Both the position numbers and the translations under genes were made by a program. The notes under the pieces were generated by a model. The model had not been told where the DNA came from, searched no databases, and was given only the letters and a program-made list of their open reading frames with translations. From Phycomyces nitens (taxonomy: Eukaryota > Mucoromycota > Mucoromycetes > Mucorales > Phycomycetaceae), in contig JAHRBC010000001.1 of assembly GCA_022702545.1 (NCBI GenBank), forward strand, positions 7,564,001 through 7,628,000: a stretch of 64,000 nt of DNA, written 5' to 3'. Of this stretch, positions 60,183-64,000 are shown in pieces (the stretch's first letter is position 1; every line of letters starts with the position of its first letter).

Positions 60183-60984
60183 CATGTACTTTTAAGAGAG
60201 TAAAACATGTATTAAAACAATACACTTTATAATTATTACATTTGAGCATTATTATTATTATACAAGCAATTTCAACTTAATCAACCCTTACTGGCTATGT
60301 TACAGTTGAAGACTTATTAAATGCAGCATATATTCCAATACAAAAATATAAATATAATACATACTGAAATATATAAAGTATTAATATTTATTATCTATAT
60401 GTTTCATCATGGAATACTTTCTCTCGAAATAATCTGTCCAAAGTCTTGTAGAATATGAAATTCATGTGTAAAAATTAAATTAAAAGAACCCTCTTTACTA
60501 TATTATAGCATGCAACTACCTAAAGAGCAGTAAGTATATATGTATACATTTTTAATCGCTTTAAATATACTGAGCAAAGAGATTTTAGTAGCATGTAATT
60601 TATAGATAATATTAACCAAAAGTATAGGGAGATTAGTGGTCCGTAAAAGTGTAGCGGTTTTTATCCTCTTGTTATATTCATTCAGCAGAAATATTAAGAC
60701 AAGGATTTATGACAGGGTCTTCAAGTGAAAATTAGTCAATATTAAAGCGTGCAAGGGTACATTATGCTATGTATTGATAGTTTGAACCAAGTGTAGGTAT
60801 AGTATGAGACCTCTTTTGTGTTTATGGATCCATACATGACTGAAAGATTTAGTTGACTATAAATGACCGGGTTGCTAGTTAGATTTATAAATAATAATTA
60901 AAAAAAGTATCAGGAATTAAAAGGTAAATAATAATAATAAAAGTAGCATTATATTGTAGACGGAAAATAGCTCTGTCTGGATCA
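60183..60984. other. Convergent intergenic region, no gene seen
   Basis: AT-rich sequence between the 3' ends of the small acidic protein gene and the kelch gene; several ATTATTATT and AATAATAAT runs. Nothing else is apparent. Confidence 0.5.
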
Positions 60985-63107
60985 TCACTCTTCGTGAGGC
61001 TTTACTGGTTCCAGAATGATAGGATGAGCATCAGGCTTATTATCTAAAGATGTTTTTAGCTTATTATTAAATCACAAAAGCTCCGAAAGCTTTTTATATT
61101 TCTACTTGTTGAGATTTTCGACTTACTGATACCATTCAATATGTTTTGCTGGTAAAATCTGGCTTGAACAGTGTTTCCTTCTTGATTTATAGGAGAAATA
61201 AGAATTGGGGATTCCATACCAGGAACATTATCATCTTTGTGAATTGCTTCCTTTTGATATTCCCTTTTTCTTTTCAAGAACCATAATAATAGTCCAGATA
61301 TAGCTAATGCAGCCACCTATTAAATAGTATCCATTAATATATATATAAACTCTCTAGTCAAATACTTACACATCCAACCACAATTCCTGCAATAACACCT
61401 CCACTAATACCCCTATGAATATCTATGGGTGCATGCTCTGGAGTAATCGTTGAATTTGTCGGTGTCAAGTCAATTAGTGAACTTGGTGTGAACGTAGTTT
61501 TCCACTTGAGATCATGAATATCGCTAGTGTCTAGAATATAGTAGTCATTTCGGCTTATACGATTGCTGTCAACACCAAATATAATAAACAGGTCACCATT
61601 AGGATGCAACACCGCTAAAGACAAGCGATTAAAGTATAGATTTGCTTTTAGTCTGAAAAAAAAATATGCTCAACTCAAAGTATAATCATTATTACCTGAA
61701 TGGCCATAGCGTGGTCCTGCTCCATTTTTGTCCGAGATATTTGCTAATGACCAGGAGTTTGTCATGGTGTCGAATAGATAGGCATAGTCTTCGTAAGGAG
61801 GTGACACTAATTTGAAATAGAGTATAAAGATGAATAAATATATACGTTAAAATACTAGACTATTAGCTTGATTCTAATATATATATATGCATACCATAAT
61901 TTGGATATTGAACCCCACCATAAATAAGAAAACTTGTGGAGTTTGGCACTTTATGAAAATAATGTTAGGATTAGGATTTTGATCCATACATTAAAATTAC
62001 TTACATAATGTGGCAGTAAGCAGGGTTCTGCTCGAAGGAATATTTCCCGGACCAACGGTTACGGTTGACCATATGGAAGTATCGGTATTGAACAACAAAA
62101 GTGTGCTGAAAGAAGATGGGTTTGTTGTAAAATTCCCAAAATCTGGATCATAAACTCCATCCCATCCACCAAAATGGTAAATGGTTATGCCATCAGGTCC
62201 AAGAGCAGCTCGTCCTGCTCCAGGCATCTTCATTCCATCTCCTAAATTGGCAGTGAATTTAAAAAATGCCGAAAGATTCTAGAGTTGTGATAATAATAAA
62301 GCCAATTTTCTATAAATACGTCGTCTTTCTCTCAATAAATAATTTATACATACATTGACGTCAAAAGTATAAAATATCGGGTTTACGTTTGTATTCGTAT
62401 CGTTCGTCGTACTAAATTTTAAAGATTTTAGTTTTTGATACTTTAAACATATCATAGAATATTTACAAATATTTAAAAAGAAATGTTGGTAATCTGAATT
62501 ACCTTTGCCCGCCCCAAAAGTAGACCTTATTAATGTGGCTCACGTATACTCCAAAGCCTTGAAAGCTACATTTTTGGAATTTAATTGTTAGAAAACTAAT
62601 AGATTTTATATTTTGCACATTTTATATTTTACTTTTGTTGCAATCCAGGCTGGTTGTAAGGTGTCCATTTCTGTGTTATTGCGTCAAAGACAATCGGATT
62701 GTTGGATAATTTCACAAATTTATCACAATCTCCACCACCAAAAACTATGTAGCGATTGTTTGGAAGTGCTGCTGAAGCTGCATCACAACTTGCTTCCAAT
62801 ATAGATCCATCGCCACTGATCGAAATATCTTTCCATGCATTATAAGAATTGTTATTCAACTCAAACTGCTTAGAGAGATCCAGAGAAAAATGTCCTGGGA
62901 GGTTGATGACGGAATTTAGAGTATCCTTTCCACCGCCAAAGCAATAGATTGCATCTTTGACGAATTCGCATACTGATTAAAGCAATCAATCAATACGCCA
63001 AGAAGATTTTTGAGGGTGTCTATATATTTACCTTGAGAAGTTCGTCCCTCAGGAAGATATCCTGACACTGATATAATACTTAGCAAAAGGAGTAAAGGTA
63101 TTCGCAT
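60985..63107 (-). CDS. Kelch-repeat type I membrane protein
   Basis: Ten exons in gene order: 63107-63032, 62972-62633, 62565-62503, 62411-62354, 62278-62005, 61948-61895, 61806-61696, 61614-61370, 61316-61127, 61043-60985; 489 residues with all phases consistent. A signal peptide (MRIPLLLLLSIISVSG) is followed by about five to six kelch-type blades (IYCFGGGK, RYIVFGGGD, VYFWGGQ, IYHFGGWDG, FLIYGGVQYP, LFIIFGVD), each followed by a polar then aromatic strand (for example YLFDTMTNSW). A membrane helix (GVIAGIVVGCVAALAISGLL) precedes KRKRE and a short cytoplasmic tail ending ILEPVKPHEE. Family knowledge: fungal secreted or membrane kelch proteins form a beta-propeller for binding ligands or carbohydrates at the surface; the ligand is not known here. 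Confidence 0.88.
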
Positions 63108-64000
63108 AGAAGACAGTTTTTAAAGTAAAATTATCAGATAAGAGAGTTCAAAACAAAGATCAATCAATTTCATTTTTTATAGTATTTCAGTGTTTTCTTG
63201 CCGTGTAGTACTTGGCTAAAATATTTGGTTTGGATAATACTATGTCCTACGTTACTACATAATATATATATGTATATGTACAAACACAATTTTTATATCT
63301 AAAAATATCTTGTCCACAATATAAAGGATAATCAATCGAGACTTACAATCAATAACTTTCGAATTAAAGAAGCATTATTTATCAGTAGTCGTTTTTGATT
63401 AGCAGCCCTTCAAGTATATTTACATATCCCAAGTAATTTTAAGATGAGGAATTAGACATTCAATATTATTGTTTTGAGACTTTATAAATAACTCGAATCA
63501 CAATTATCCAATTGGAACGAGTGTCTAGCATTTAAGCTTGGGTCTTTATCCGAGTAAATGGACAAATGCAAGTATCCAGATCAATAGTTGAGCAATAAGT
63601 AAATTATCAATGATATACAAAGGCCTTGCTTTCAAGTATTAAATATGCATTATTTATCTGGCTAAAAATTAAAATTAAAATCTCAAATTAAAATAAGACT
63701 AGAGCATATATACTTGGTCAGCATAGTACAATACGACTACTGATATGTTCTTTGCCTGTCATAAAACTCTAATTAATACAGTAGTGTTTAATTCATATAG
63801 TAACTAGGGAAATACATCTTTGTGTACCCTTGAAATTAAAAAAAAGATGTGCTTATCATTCCGGTATTAAATAAGTAAAAGAGTCTTTTTTTTTGTTTTT
63901 ATTATTCTTCAAAGTAGACTCCACTGACCTTACATAAAAAGGTTTGTGAAACACAAATTAAACCGATTTACTTCTTTTATTCTCAAAATTAGGGTGACAA
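63108..64000. other. AT-rich upstream region, no gene seen
   Basis: Sequence upstream of the kelch gene start with no coding signal to the end of the window. A TATATATATG-type run near 63263-63274 is a candidate promoter element. A gene could begin beyond the edge. Confidence 0.45.

Overview
This 64 kb window reads as nuclear DNA of a filamentous fungus. It is AT-rich, genes carry many short GT-AG introns (about 45-130 nt, several with a CTAAT-like branch site), there are many simple repeats, and the intergenic DNA is long. A Rua1-type regulator, a large Sel1-repeat protein, STP-rich and kelch-type single-pass surface proteins and decayed Tc1/mariner copies suggest an early-diverging fungus, perhaps Mucoromycota; that placement is inference. 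I rebuilt the spliced genes by hand from splice sites and frame continuity, so exon edges are predictions.

Layout. 1-12 kb: an F-box/seven-WD40 protein (+), a Rua1 C-terminal-domain regulator (+), the GPI-anchor enzyme subunit GPI2/PIG-C (-), and a secreted mucin-like single-pass protein (+). 12-33 kb: a gene-poor, repeat-rich tract. It holds four minus-strand genes with paired C-terminal C2H2 fingers (19.5-20.4, 24.4-25.3, 28.0-28.9 and 31.5-32.5 kb), separated by Tc1/mariner relics, a possible LINE fragment and a 51-bp tandem duplication. This looks like a lineage-specific transcription-factor array in a transposon-marked compartment.

34-56 kb: a dense minus-strand block with a 1637-residue Sel1-repeat protein with a myristoylation-type N-terminus, an STK16/Env7-like kinase, a membrane-anchored gamma-glutamyltransferase (14 exons, one of only 10 nt), an inverted repeat with transposase-like coding, ribosomal protein uL11 (RPL12), the box C/D snoRNP protein NOP58, a TPX2-like protein, and an EamA/DMT transporter. 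56-64 kb: an intronless F-box protein (+), a small acidic two-exon protein (+), and a kelch-repeat type I membrane protein (-).

The conserved genes are housekeeping functions (GPI anchors, glutathione breakdown, ribosome and snoRNP assembly, spindle, membrane kinase). RPL12 and NOP58 are head-to-tail neighbours in ribosome biogenesis. I saw no rRNA, tRNA or CRISPR. The most unusual features are the zinc-finger array, the very large Sel1 protein, the inverted repeat, and the surface protein with a low-complexity Y/Q/N tail.
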